A DNA stretch of 64,000 nt, from positions 2,273,501 through 2,337,500 of the forward strand of contig CM030870.1 in assembly GCA_018105865.1 (NCBI GenBank). The letters run 5' to 3'. A program made the position numbers and the translations under genes. Source of the DNA: Metaphire vulgaris (taxonomy: Eukaryota; Annelida; Clitellata; Crassiclitellata; Megascolecidae). Positions within the stretch are counted from its first letter, which is position 1, and each line of letters begins with the position of its first letter. The notes beneath the pieces are model-generated. The model did not search any database. It was given only the letters and a program-made list of their open reading frames with translations, and had not been told where the DNA came from. Shown piece after piece: positions 24,201 to 37,209 of this stretch.

Positions 24201-24354
24201 GCTAAAGAGGTTAACCCTTTGGTTTTCCAACGGGCCCGGTGGCCCACGTTGGCCTACGTTGGCCTATGAAGTTATAATTATAATTATAATTATAATTTAT
24301 AATTTGTAATGTGTCCCAGTCACTGTATTAGTTGCCACATAAATCTCTACGTTG

Positions 24355-24387
<33 letters not shown>

Positions 24388-27300
24388 TTAATAATAATAA
24401 TAATAATAATAAGTTACCTTTACTTTACTTTAAGATATAAGCAAACAATGGCTAACCTTTCATTGTTTGAAATGTTCATATGCTCATTCGTATATAATAA
24501 TTTCTTAAAATTGGACTCAAATAGTTGAAGTTCCATTCAAATATTGCTGACAGTAAGAACGTCTACAAATATGCTAGAAAGTTTGCAATTGGTCATGCTA
24601 TCTGTTTTAGATTAAAACTGCAAAAGCAGAATTTCTTTTACCGTAAATAGTTTATTAGACTTCAATTTATGACAAATTAGTTACCCATTTGTGCATTTAA
24701 CACTTTAATGATCGGGAGCCCCAAAATGCAAAAAATCCAGAATAACTGGGCAATTTTTTAGAAAAGCCTCTGAAAACCAGGCTTTTTGCATATTTTCACA
24801 GAATATTGAATGTTTTTCAATTTGCAATTGCTTGAGTTATTTGAAAGCTAAAAAAGATGTAACATGCTGCATGCATTATTGTTTTGCATTTTGTACTTCT
24901 TTCTAACCATTGATGCAATTATAAATAAAATTAGCCTAAAACAGGACCCCATCAAAAAATGTTGTTTCCAAGCCTGCAGGTAAAATTTTTTGACTGATAA
25001 CCTTAGTTTGTTAAGTGACAAATGTGTAGGGAATGGAATTGGAAGAATATAATTTAAAAATTTTGAATATTGGCCCACATTTGGTAGAAATGTAGTTTTT
25101 TAAAACCAAACACCCTTGGTCTGATAAATTTTCGTCTTGATTAGTGTCAAACAAAGCTTGTGTTTTTGTCAATAACTTCCTATATTTCAGGATATATGAA
25201 GGCTGAAAAAATGAGGTATACACAATTGTTTTGCATTTTTATTTTTATTTCTAACCATCTATGGTGAAATAAATAAAATCAGGTATTATGGTACTGATGT
25301 ATTTGTTGTGTGCAATATAACATTTTATATTTCTAGTCAGAGGGCACTCCTGGCTTTATTATCATTTGATAAGAAAATGAGAATAGTTTTTACAACGAAA
25401 ACTGAATATATGGAGACAATCCATTCAAGAGAAAGTGCAGCTAGTCTGAATGACTGATGCTGGGTATGAGTGGTACTTTATCTATGGACATGGTCATCCT
25501 TATGATCAATAGGGTGTTAAGCAGGTTATATGAAGTTTTGCAAAATAGTGATGAAAAAAGTTCAGTGACATAAGAAGGCATTTGACCTCAAAGTGCTTCA
25601 GAAGCTAGACTACCGGTAAGCAGTTTATGCTCAATGCAGTCAGAAATTGGTAGTCAATGAGGAGTGGTCAGCATCATTCATCATTCATCATTTCCTCTTT
25701 CCTTCATTAGTTGAAGATGAGGTGACGTCATGAATCAGGCATTTCCAGGTAGTTCTTTCTTTAGATGCTTTTATTGCTGTTGTTATAGCCATTCCAGTCC
25801 ATTCTTCTATATCGTCCACCCATCTTCTCTTCGGCCGACCTCTTTTTCTTTTTCCTGGCATGATACCTTGTTGTATTGTTTGCTGTAGGCTATCTTTGTT
25901 GTTTCTTTGTACATGACCAAAATAACTCAATTTTCGTCTTTGGCAGATGTTAAAGAATTTTCGTTTGGTATTTGCTTTTTTCATGACTTCTTCATTTGTT
26001 TGTTTTTCTGTCCATGATATTCTTTGCATTGTTCTGAGAGAAAACATTTCAAGGCATCTAGTCTTTGTCTTATTTTCTTTTTGATGGTCCAGCTTTCACA
26101 TCCATAAGTTGCTACACTCCATGCCATACATTCCATTAATCTTCCTTTGTTTTTCATGCTGATTTTGTTGCTTTTCCAGACAGTTTTTAATCTCCTCATT
26201 ACTTCTCTGCCTTTTCCTAATCGTGAGTTTATTTCTTCTTCAAGATTTCCATTACTGCTGATTATTGCTCCTAGATATGTGATTTTGTCCACCTGTTCAA
26301 GATTCTTTTCATTAACAGTAATCTTAATTTTCTTTCCATTTGTTGTCATTACTTTTGTTTTAGTTTCATTAAGGTGTAGGCCATATTTTTGCTTTCCAAA
26401 CTTATTCTGTCAACCAGTTGCTGTAATTCTTCTTCTGATGTTGCTATTAGGATTATATCATCAGCATATCTCAAATTGTTGAATGTTTTTCCTCCTAATT
26501 TGACCCCTCCTTTAAATCCATTTAATGCATTTCTCATTATCATTTCTGATATGATGTTAAATAGGAATGGTGATAATATGCAACCTTGCCTAACACCTTT
26601 TCTAATTCTAAACCAGTCTGTTATTATGTCATTGATTTTTATTGCTCCTTTTGATTTTTATACAAATTCATTAGAAGATGTACTAGATGTGCTGGAAATC
26701 CCATATCTAGCATGACATACCAGAGCTTTTCATGAGAGATAGAATCAAAGGCTTTTGTATAATCTATAAAGCACATGTACAATGGTTGTTGATATTCTTT
26801 TGCTTTTTCCATAAGAATTCTGAGATTGGTTATTTGATCTCTAGTTCCTCTCCCTTTCCTAAAACCAGCTTGTTCTTCTGCCACTTCGTCCTCCATCTTT
26901 TTGTCAATTCTATTCAGTATTACTCGAAGCATGACTTTGCTTGTATGTGCTATCAATGCAATGGTTCTATAATTTGTGCATTCTTTCCTATCACCTTTTT
27001 TTGGTATTGGAATGAATATTGATTTTAGCCAGTCATTAGGCCATTCTCCAGTCTGCCATATTTTACAACATAATTTATGAATTATGTTAACTGCTTCATC
27101 TTGTCCTAGTTTTAATAATTCTATAGGGACATCATCAATCCCTGCTGCTTTTTTGTTTGCTGTTTTCCTCATAGCTTCTTCTACCTCAGATCTCAAGGGG
27201 GGAGGTTCAAAGTCTTGCTTATTGTTATTTGGATGTGTGTTTATTTCTTCCATGCTTTTATATTCCATTTCTCCATCAAACAATTCATTTCCATATTCCT

Positions 27301-30300
27301 TCCATCTGTCTGCTATCATCTTTTTATCAGATAACATTAAACCATTTTTGCTCTAATACTTTGCATTTTTGGAGCAAATTTCTTAGTCATATCCTTTAAT
27401 TTTTCATATGTTCCTCTGCTATTTCCTCTTTTTGCTTGTTCTTCCAGTTCGGTGCAGATGCTATTGATTTGTTGGTTTTTGTCTTTTCTTAAGTTCTTTT
27501 GTACCTCTTGTTTTATCTTTTTGTATTGTTGTTGTTCTACCGGTGTGGTTGCATTTTTCAATCGCCTTTTTTCTGCAACTAGCTTCCAGGTATCTGATGT
27601 TATCCATTCTTTGTTCTTACTTTTTTGTTTCTTCTGTAGATTTTGTGCTGCCATCTCCTTTATTATGTTTTTTATGTCTTCCCATAATTCATGAGGTGTT
27701 TTTTTCTTGTACATTTTGTAATATTTCAAACCTATTCTGCACTTCCATTGAATATTCATCGGTGTCTTTATCCAAGTTATACTTGATAGGTTGCTGTGGT
27801 TTCTTTAATTTTTTTAGTCGTATCTTGATAACTGCCACTAGTAGTTGGTGGTCACTATTAATATCTGCCCCAGGGTGTTTTACAGTTCATCACAATTCTT
27901 CTCCATCTATCATTTGTTAAAATGTAATCTATTTGATTTTTGGTTTGACCATTTGGTGATAACAGGTGCTATCTTTGGTGGTCAGCATAAAATCGTAGAT
28001 ATTGGAGTAGCAAAAAGCTATTGCCACAAGATGAGTATCAATATTTAGCCCAGATTGCAAAGTTAATTGCTAAGAGAAGAAAATGTTTAGGATTGTAATG
28101 AAAGTGCCATTTTCTCTGTTACCTTTGGATAGCCTTGTGGTTAAATTCTATCATTTTTAAATTTGACATGTTATGAGTTATAGTAGCCTGCAGTCATGCC
28201 ATGTTTATTTTTCAGGATAAGATCTAATAATTTGGGTGATGATGAAGGTGATATTTATGATTTGCAGAAAGAATTGTGTAGGCAATCCAAACTGTTATTG
28301 TGGTCTTGGAGAAAAAGCGTGGATCGACAAAAATCTGGATGAAGAATTGAAGGATGCTTTGAATGAATCCTCAAAAGGAGGAAAAAGAATTCCTGTGAGT
28401 ATGGTACACTTCTGGATTATTTTGTGTAAGTTCAACCAGAATTTGATCAAATTTGCCCTTCCATTGGGAAATGTAATGTAGTAGAATACGGTATTTATAT
28501 CAGAAATGCTCTCATTTTGACTTATGCAGTACTGCATATAATCTCAAGTGGAGTCAGATTTCCTCCTATGTTATTCCCATCATTTTGCCACCCCGTTTAT
28601 TGCCTTTCCTAAGCCTGAAATGAGACATATGTGTTTCCACCCATGCAATTTATCCCAGCTTGCTCTCCAATGGGTACAAATAAATGGAGCAAATCTGTCC
28701 ATACAATCACCCTACCCCTGTGTTGTTGGATGTCAGCAGTTCCACAGAAAGTCAATTGCCTGTAACTAAAGGGCAAGACAGGAGAGAGAGGAGAGAGGAG
28801 AGAGAGGAGAGACAGGAGAGAGAGAGGAGAGACAGGAGATCAATCAATCAATCAACTTCTATAGCGCCACTATCATAATGCCCAGGGCATCAGCCGATGG
28901 CGCACCAAATCCAAATAGCATTAGAGCCAGGTCAAGCCAGAAAATCAGTCCGAAACGGCAGGAGAGCAATCTAAGGGGAATATGCCAAGTCAAAGAGATG
29001 TGTTTTAAGGCCAGATCTGAAAGATGATAAGTTATTAGTTATGCAAAGTGATGTTGGTAGTGAATTCCAGAGCTTATGGGCGCACACTAAGAAACAACTA
29101 GTGCCAATGACTGTGCGAGAGTAAGGAACGACAAATGAAGGTCTTGCCGAATACCTATTGCAGGGTTGTCCAACCTTTTCAAGCGGAGGGCCAAATTCCA
29201 ATTTTTAACCTGGTCCAGGGGCCACTATAGAAGAAATCGTAATGCATTACATTACATCACATCACAAGGATAACAATTTTCAATTCACATTCTTAAAGTT
29301 TAATCGACTGGTTATAGTCAAACTGTTACACTGTTGCAGTCATACTCGTACAATATTAGGCAGCTAGTCAAATACTTAGTCTTACAGGCTTGCAAATAAG
29401 AGTTTAATGTTAAGTCTGACATTGTTTATGCTAATACAAATGCTCTATATTGGCGCCTTCTGTTGACGCAGCAATTCTTATAACTCCACACAAGTGCTCA
29501 TCCAGAAGAAGTGACCTCTGTTTAGTCTTAATGTTTTTCATTCTAGAAACATCTGCTTGCAAGAGTAAGTGCTACCAAATAGACACAATGTCTTTAAAGC
29601 TAGATTCACTATGTTCTTTGGGAATGTTTCCCCAGGAACATATCGGCCATAAAAGTTAGCAAGTCCTTATGAATAAATGCAGCTTTCAAGTCACTATTGT
29701 TGTAAAAGTCTTTGAGTTTCATTTGCAATGAATCTGGAATGCCAGTATGATCAGCTTCAAATGGGAAATTAACACACATGAGAGTTCATGAATATTATAG
29801 CGCAACCAGTTACTTTTGTATGAGATTATTAATTTGTACACTAAAAATTCTGAAGCAACGAAAAGATGGATTGCTTTATTACAATTTTGGGAGGCCTCGG
29901 CGGGCCGGATTGAAGTTGTCCACGGGCCGGATTGTGGCCTGCGGGCCGCGAGTTGGACAACCCTGACCTAGTGGAATGATTAGTAGGTCGAGGGATAAGT
30001 AGCATCTTGAGGTAATTGGGTTCATTATATAACATTGTTTTGAATACTAAAAGACAGAGGGAAGGACAGAGGAGAGGGGAGGAGAGAGAAAGAACTTTAT
30101 TCAATCATTTAAGGAAATGCCTAATATGTTAGCCTATTTCCACTTTTCGTCTCATCTTATCGCCCAGCCAACAGAGGGCTGTTATGTTGCCTCGGAACCA
30201 TGTCACCTGATGAATATCTTGAGGTGAATCATACCCTGCTGACATGTCATTCAGCTACTTGTTAGATGGTGAGCTTGGGAGTCAAGAGAACGAGAGATTA

Positions 30301-33300
30301 GATTCGATTAATATATTTTAATAAACAGAAAATTCCTTAGAACAAGTACAAACGAAACAGAAACTGGAAAGATTGATGCAGACATTCTCCAAACCTTAGG
30401 GAACTGTTCAACAGCTGAAGACAGCAAATAGGAGACGGATAACGATGGTGAGGTTGAAGATGGCAAGAGGCACGATGAGCCCCTGGCCAAAGTTACTGCC
30501 GCCGAAGCGGCTTCTGCCATTGATGCTCTAATGCATTACTTTGAACAATCAGACCCGGCCATACCAGACGACATGCAGCTGCTGTGAGCTGTTAAACATA
30601 GGGTGGAATCCATGCATTTAACTTCTCAAAGACAGGCTACTATTCAGGAGTACTATGGTAGGCCTACCCATAAACACCTTTTGAATGATTATTATTATTA
30701 TACAATTAAAAATTACAGCTTAATAATACACTAATGGAATACTCAATTGACTTGCCCTCATTTTGTCACCACCTCTGCCCCTCGCCAAAATAGAATGCTG
30801 GTTGGATGCCGGTTAGATATGGGTATTACTGTACGTGATTGACTTGCTCTCATTATGTCACCACCCCCGCTCCTTGCCAAAATAGAATGCAAGATGGATG
30901 TGGGTTGGATAACGGGTGGAAGACTGTATATCTTTGCAAAATTTAAGACATATCTGGCCACAGCGAACGGTTATATGGGCTATATGGCCCTACTCTGCCT
31001 ACTAGATTTATAGGCGGCATTCGACACCGTTGACCACGGTATCATCATACGGCATCTAGAATTTACCTATGGAATGAAGGGTAGCATTCTAGCCTGGTTC
31101 AGTGACTACCTCACTGAGAGGACACAGTCTGTCCAGTGGAATGGCAGCCTGTCTACCTCACGGCGCGTCCTCTGTGGTGTACCTGAAGGGTCTGTGCTCG
31201 GACCTCTTCTATTCGTCTTATACGTCGCAGACATAGGCCACATCATAAAGTCGTAAGGGTTTGACGTGCACGCATATGCAGATGATTTTCAGATATATTC
31301 TTGCTGCCGTCCTTCCGACACTGAGCTACTTCAGCTTCAGATCAACGAATGTGTGTAAAGATCAAGCACTGGACAGCCGCTAATCGTCTCGGTCTGAACC
31401 CTGAAAAGACAGAGATACTGTGGGTAACAACCCCCAGAAAGGTGCGCCTGATTAGTCATGCTCCATTATCAATTGACGAGAGCGCTATCTCTCTGTCCAC
31501 GGAACTGCGCCTTTTGGGAGTTCTACTTGATGAGCGCTTTGGGAGTTCTCACTTGATGAGCCAGAGATGACCGCTTTGACTTTGAACCAATGGTCATATC
31601 AGCAATGGATCGAGATCCTGCTACCATCAGCTTGAATGGCTGAGAAAGAAAGGCATTCGCTAGAAGAAGAAGAATGGATCTACCATCAGCCATAAGAGAG
31701 ATCTGCAGCCATTTCCCCAGGTCGACTGTGATGTTACTGGTTCGTGCTTGCGTCCTCACTAGGATCGACTGTTGCAATAGCATCCTCCTGGGCCTCCCCG
31801 CCAGTCAGCTGAGACGCTTGTAGATGATAGATCTCAACACCTCGGCCCATATGATCTTTCGAGCTAGATGGTAGAAAAAGTAAGTAAAATCTCGTTAATT
31901 TCTAAAGCGCTTTCAAAAGATGCACCGAAGTAGCTCCTTATTCCTATGCGCTTATGGTGTGAACATGTCACCCGGTACCGTAACAAAATCGTACAAGACA
32001 AAATAGCGCCGACAAAATCGCTATGACAAATTAGCGCAGACAAATGAGCACTGACAAACGAGCACCAACAAAATAGCGTCGAAGCAAGAAACGATAGAGA
32101 ACACAACTTTAACTTTAACATGTTTTTTAAAAGTAATATAACACCAAAGCTATTATAGTTTGGAAAAGTCTTTTTATAATAATCAATAATGTAGAAGCAA
32201 ATACTAAACCTCAGGACTAATGTAATTTAGAAGAACAATCATTCATAATATTCAATAAGTATAACTAGTTAATAAACGTAGTAAAGAATGCTGTTATAAC
32301 TGTGAAAAATGTCACTATAATAATAGAAGCAAATACTAAATGTCATGACTAATGTAATCATTGCTGAGTATTTAGTGGATTTGAAAGACGATACTGAATA
32401 TCCTTGGCATCTCATAGCCGTGTATGAGATCTATTTATTATTGTCGATCTGTTCATATCGTGCGATTACGTCGGCGCTATTTTGTCAGAGTTTTTGGAGC
32501 TATTTTGTCGGCGCTGTTTAGTTGGCACTGTTTTGTCGGCGCTATTTTGTCGCGCTATTTTGACTGGGCACTGATCACTTTCTGAGCACTGAACGATCCG
32601 AGATTCCCTGAATACTTATGTAAACTGGTCCACCAGACAGCCCACCGAATGGAGCATTCAACTGTGTCAGGCTATTCATCCCTCCACCATACAAGACTGC
32701 GAAATTTGGGGAAAGATCCGTAGTCCACGGTAATCCCATGCTCTGGAACTCGCTGCCGAAAACTGTGACCAATGAGACAGACTAACTTCGATTTATTTGT
32801 TAAAAAACTCAATACGTAGCTGTTCGACATCTCATACAAGTGCAATGTGTAAAGTGCTTTTGCCGTAAGCCTCTGACTTTGTTACTGTGCTATATAAATT
32901 GTCGTTTAAACTAAACTAAACTGGCATCTAGCAGGGGTGTATAACTCCTGGTCTGTTCTGCATAGCCATCGATTGGACCCTGAACCATATGTCATCTGCT
33001 GTAGGAATTAACGTTGGTCTGGCACTGCACTCTTCTGTCTCCTAAAGCTGAGGCTGCCAAATATCTCTCCGACTTCAGTACTGCTGTACCTATCTGTCTG
33101 AAGGCCTCCTGGACGAAGACATGGTTAAAGAACCTGGGATGCGACCCTCCTCCCTCACTGGTGTCCATCACCAGAGAAATAATAGAACCAATAGTAGTAC
33201 CAGTCATCAACCAGGCACTGTAATGAAGACCTCAAATGAGCCATGAGTTTGTGATGATCATTTCCTTCTCACACCATTCCACCAATCTGTCCTCTCTCAT

Positions 33301-33383
33301 TTCCTTCCAGCCCTCCTGTTCCCACCGACAGTTCCATCTTCCCTTTACTTACTTTGACATTCAAGTCACCTGTTACAATAGTA

Positions 33384-33457
<74 letters not shown>

Positions 33458-36400
33458 GTATATATGGGACCAGTATCACAAAACTGTCCACCAAGTTTAA
33501 GACCACCACGTTTGAGCATCTCTGCTGTCGGGTCGGTGACGCAAAGGGGTCCGTTATTCTGGTTGCTGTCTATCGACCGGGGTCCCAACACATGTGCAAG
33601 AGGTTCTTTGAAGAATTTGTCACACTGCTGGGGTCGCTGGAGACCTATAACTGTGGATTTTATGTAGTCGGGGACCTCAACCTGCACCTGGAGCGGCCCA
33701 CTGAGCGTGCTAGTCAGAGCTTCAACGAGATTCTGGACACATACCACTTGCAGCAGCTGGTGGCCGAATCGACCCATGATCTGGGAGGACTACTGGACGT
33801 TGTCATTGCGCCGATGGAGCTGGCAGAAACCACGGTCATAGAAACGAGCCTGTCAGACAATAAGCTTGTTTGCTGGAAATCCATGGTTGAGTGTCAACCT
33901 CCTGAGTATAAGACGGTGAGGCAGAGGAATTGGAAGCAGTTTAACAAAGATCAATTCATACAGCATCTTAGAGATTCTGAACTTTGCTCTCTGACCGTGC
34001 AGGAGAAATCGACATCGGAGCTAGCTGAATGCTATAACTTCGTGATCTCTGGCATTCTTGATGACCTAGTGCCGGTCACAGAGTTGACGGTTCGTGTACG
34101 ACCCTACCGACCGTTCTATGACGGAGTGTCGGCGGGCGCGTTGGCTTACACGGCGGGCCGAACGGGTCTTCAAAAAGTCCAGAGGGACGATTAAGGAGGC
34201 TACTGCCAGAAGCCATTGGCGCCATACTCTTTAATCAAGTCGGCGTCTAGTGAGGGAGAAAGGTCGGAACTACTGGAAGCAATCTCTGCACCGAGCCGAG
34301 TCTGACACGAAGGCAACCTGGAAGCTTCTGAACTCGCTTCTGGGGGAGGATGATAGCAACTCGACTGCTCATCCGGGCTTTAATGCAGAGGACTATCACC
34401 GACACATCGAGGAAAAGATCACTAGAATTCGAGGAAGGACGGCCACGGCGGGCCCGGCAACTTTCTCTTCTTACGACGGCCCACATCTCACAGCATTTTC
34501 TGCCCCAACGCTCGAGGAGGTGATGGCAGTGGTGCGATCGTCCCTGAACAAGCAATGCTCCACTGACCCACTCCTCCTTGGCACTTGAAGGAATCTATCG
34601 CGGAGCTGGCACCATTTCTTACGACGCTCATGACGGCTTCATTAGACATTGGCGAATTTCCTTCGACGTGGAGGCACGCAATTGTAGTCCCTCACCTGAA
34701 GAAATCGGGACTGGATTCGTCCGACCTCAACAACTGCAGACCGGTATACAATTTACCTTTTCTCTCTAAGCTGCTGGAGAAACTCGTAAACAAGGGGCTG
34801 GTGGAACATCTGTGCGAGAATGGGCTAATGCCTACAGAGCAGTCTGCCTATCGTCGAGGACACTCTACAGAGACTGCCATTTTAAAACTCCTTAATGACC
34901 TGGTGGATGCGACTTCGAACAGACGGGTAGCGCTTCTCTGCCTACTCGATCTTTCGGCAGCGTTTGATACGGTGGATCACCAGATCCTCACCCGGCGACT
35001 GGAGATATCTTACGGTCTGGACGGCCTTCCACTTCTCTGGATCAAGAGCTATCTAGCCGATAGAACACAGGCAGTGTGGTGGAACAATCAAATGTCTTCG
35101 GAGCGTCGAGTCCAACACGGTGTGCCGCAAGGATCAGTGTTAGGCCCCTTGTTATTCATACTGTATACAGCGGACGTTCATCGCGTCATCAAGGCTTTCG
35201 GTCTTACACTGCACAGTTATGCAGACGATGGACAGATCTACTCGTCATGCTTACCCTCGGAAGTGGAGCAACTACGAATTCGTTTCACTGACTGTATAGC
35301 AGCTATTGTTACGTGGACGGAAGAGAATCGGCTCGCACTGAATCCGGCCAAGACTGAATTTTTGTGGATGAGCACCCCCAGGAGAAGGCATTTGCTAAGC
35401 CATGCCCTGTTTGTGGTGGGAGATGCAGCCATTGCTCCCTCCAAGAGCTTACGTCTTCTGGGAGTGCTCCTAGGTGAGACTCTATCCTTTGAAGCGCACG
35501 TTAACAATCTGATACGCTCCTGCCACTACCAACTGCGGAGAGTGAGGTCAATTCGACGGTACCTGCCAGTGAGCGCGGCTGTCAAATTAGTGCGGGCCCT
35601 GGTACTGACACGAATTGATTATTGTAACTGTGTGCTTCTTGGACTTCAGAATACTAGACTGAACCGCATACAGTCAGTGCTGAACCAGGCTGCACGAGTG
35701 ATCTTCGGCTGTCGCTGGGGTGACCACGTCACTCTTCTCCTTAGAGATCGATTCCACTGGCTCCGTGTTCCACAACGCATTGTCTACAAGCGCTGTTGGC
35801 ATACGTTTCGGGCTTTACACGATTCATTCTGTCCTGATCATCTAACTGTACTTGTACGGAGATCGACTGTGATCGAGAGGAGATCGGTTCTTAGGTCCAG
35901 TCGGAGAGTGCAGTTGTTGGTCCCTCCCCTGTCCAAGACCCCTAAGTTTGGGGACAGATCGTTCGCGCGGGGGAATCCCGCCCTGTGGAACTCTCTTCCA
36001 GACAATGTGACTGGAGCAGTCTCAGCTGGACTTTTCATTAGAAATTTGAAGACACATTTATTTAACCCGTTACAGGGGTTCGACGTCTTAAAACGTCGCC
36101 CGGAAATCATATGCGAACGTGGTTCGACGTTTTACAACGTCGCGCAACTGTTTTGCTCTTCCACCACGGTGTTCTCCGTTTAAAAACGTTTTCTTGATTT
36201 GATTTGATTTCCTTTTTGGCACGGATGGATGGTAAGTAGAATAATAATGCTAAACAATGATGCAAACCACATCTTTGTAGCTTCTATATAGCCTGCAGAT
36301 TTCAAGATTCTCGCAAAAAATTTGACTTCTCCGAGCAACGGGTGCCTGGTGTAGAAACACCATAACTCCCCCAAATTGGGTCCCATCTTCAAAATTTTTG

Positions 36401-37174
36401 AACTAATCTGTTCCAAAGACACCCACCTACAACTTTGCCGCTGAACCTAGGGGGGTCACTGCAAAAACATTTTTTTATTGACCTTTGAACGTATTTTTTG
36501 GGAGGTGGTCATATTTTGGTCTGTAGGGTGGACCCAACCCCGAAATTTCTCTTTTGGCACGGATGGATGGTAAGTACAATAAAAATGCTAAACAATGATG
36601 CAAACCACGTCTTTGTAGCTTCTATATAGCCTGCAAGGTAAGGTGTTTCAGATTTCAATATTCTCGCAAAAAAATTTCACTTCTCCGAGCAACGTGTGCC
36701 TGGTATAGAAACACCATAACTCCCCCAAATTGGGTCCCATCTTCAAAATTTTTGAACTAATCTGTTCCAAAGACACCCACCTACAACTTTGCCGCTGAAC
36801 CTAGGGGGGTCACCGCTGAAAATTTTTTTTTACCTTCGAACGTATTTTTTGGAAGGGGGTCATAATTTGGTCTGTAGGGTGGGCCCAACCTTCAAAATTT
36901 CTTTTTTTACACGGATGGATGGTAAGTACAATAAAAATGCTAAACAATGATGCAAACCACATCTTTGTAGCTTCTATATAGCCTGAAATATAGTAAGTTT
37001 AAAAAGTACATGTTCACAGTTCAAACAAACGCTTTCCCCCAAAATTAGTTACCAAAATTGGTAACGTCTTTTAAAATTAATTCCCCCTTCAACGGGTTAA
37101 TATTGGATATGAATTGTGTTAAGCGCTCTTGTTGTAGGCCTTAGCCTTGTCTACTGCGCTATATAAATTGTCAA

Positions 37175-37209
<35 letters not shown>

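Noticed and set aside
28209..28215. Strong-looking acceptor TTTTTCAG upstream of USP48 exon 2
   Set aside because: Using it puts an in-frame stop (TAA at 28218) before the conserved segment, and its phase does not match exon 1.
33490..34200. Endonuclease frame as a host repair nuclease
   Set aside because: It continues into CR1 RT and matches LINE endonuclease motifs (GDLNLH, SDNK).
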